A stretch of DNA of 33,126 nt, taken from contig CALUQL010000015.1 of assembly GCA_944322895.1 (NCBI GenBank), positions 1 to 33,126 of the forward strand. The letters are read 5' to 3'. The translations under genes and the position numbers were made by a program. Within the stretch, counting starts at the first letter, position 1. Each line of letters starts with the position of its first letter. The notes below the pieces were generated by a model. That model was not told where the DNA came from and made no database searches. It saw nothing but the letters and a program-made list of their open reading frames with translations. Shown here one piece after another: positions 32,986-33,126 of this stretch. Source of the stretch: Candidatus Gastranaerophilales bacterium (GTDB lineage Bacteria; Cyanobacteriota; Vampirovibrionia; Gastranaerophilales; Gastranaerophilaceae).

Positions 32986-33126
32986 TAATAAAATCCCTCT
33001 CTACATTTATATTATTAATTTTACTAAAAACATAACTAAATTTGTAAAAATATATAAATAAATATAGAAAAAATAACAAATTTAAAGTATTTTTAACTTT
33101 ATTCAAGTGTTAATGGAAGGTTTTGT

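Overview
This AT-rich window (roughly 30% GC by eye) is a contiguous chromosomal segment with no rRNA, tRNA, CRISPR array, transposase, integrase or phage gene that I can see. It encodes lipid A enzymes (LpxI, LpxB), so the host is diderm. Ferredoxin-fused glutamate synthase subunits and a radical-type CoA-dehydratase activase suggest an anaerobe. Together with several large coiled-coil proteins of unusual N-terminus, this is most like a gut-type Vampirovibrionia/Gastranaerophilales (Melainabacteria) genome. That placement is inference from gene style, not from a marker gene.

Layout. 1-644: 5' part of a C39-like peptidase paralogue running off the left edge. 750-4565: a three-gene minus-strand operon for a split, archaeal-type glutamate synthase, with a near-leaderless promoter. 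4566-4870: an intergenic region with a plus-strand intrinsic terminator and long-range pairing that may be a small RNA. 4871-6703: the full-length C39-like peptidase paralogue. 6993-9293: a large protein with 27-residue helical repeats and a zincin (HExxH) domain. 9317-10609: the tRNA methylthiotransferase MtaB, tail-to-tail with a membrane helix-hairpin-helix protein. 11046-14827: a 1158-residue coiled-coil protein with a C-terminal calpain protease, followed by a small coupled gene. 15106-18549: replicative polymerase DnaE. 18533-22464: an HD-GYP response regulator, a family 2 glycosyltransferase and a GAF/degenerate-GGDEF/HD-GYP protein. 22595-27210: a probable six-gene minus-strand operon (sigma factor, PhoU-like DUF47, Pit phosphate transporter, TSCPD protein, lpxI, lpxB). 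27489-28580: a Gln/Pro-rich protein with HEAT-like helices. 28632-30791: a HerA-like ATPase relative with a ruined P-loop and a C-terminal Tudor/CarD-like domain. 30987-31886: a coiled-coil protein of unknown role. 31990-32985: a BadF/BcrA-type activase.

Functional themes. Housekeeping genes (nitrogen assimilation, replication, tRNA modification, phosphate uptake, lipid A) alternate with accessory proteins. Between 4.8 and 14.8 kb, three different protease folds (C39-like, zincin, calpain) are attached to repeat or coiled-coil scaffolds, and none has an obvious Sec signal peptide. This stretch, the odd HerA relative, and the possible small RNA beside the glt promoter are the least conventional parts. 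Three convergent gene pairs overlap at their 3' ends, so the region is tightly packed.
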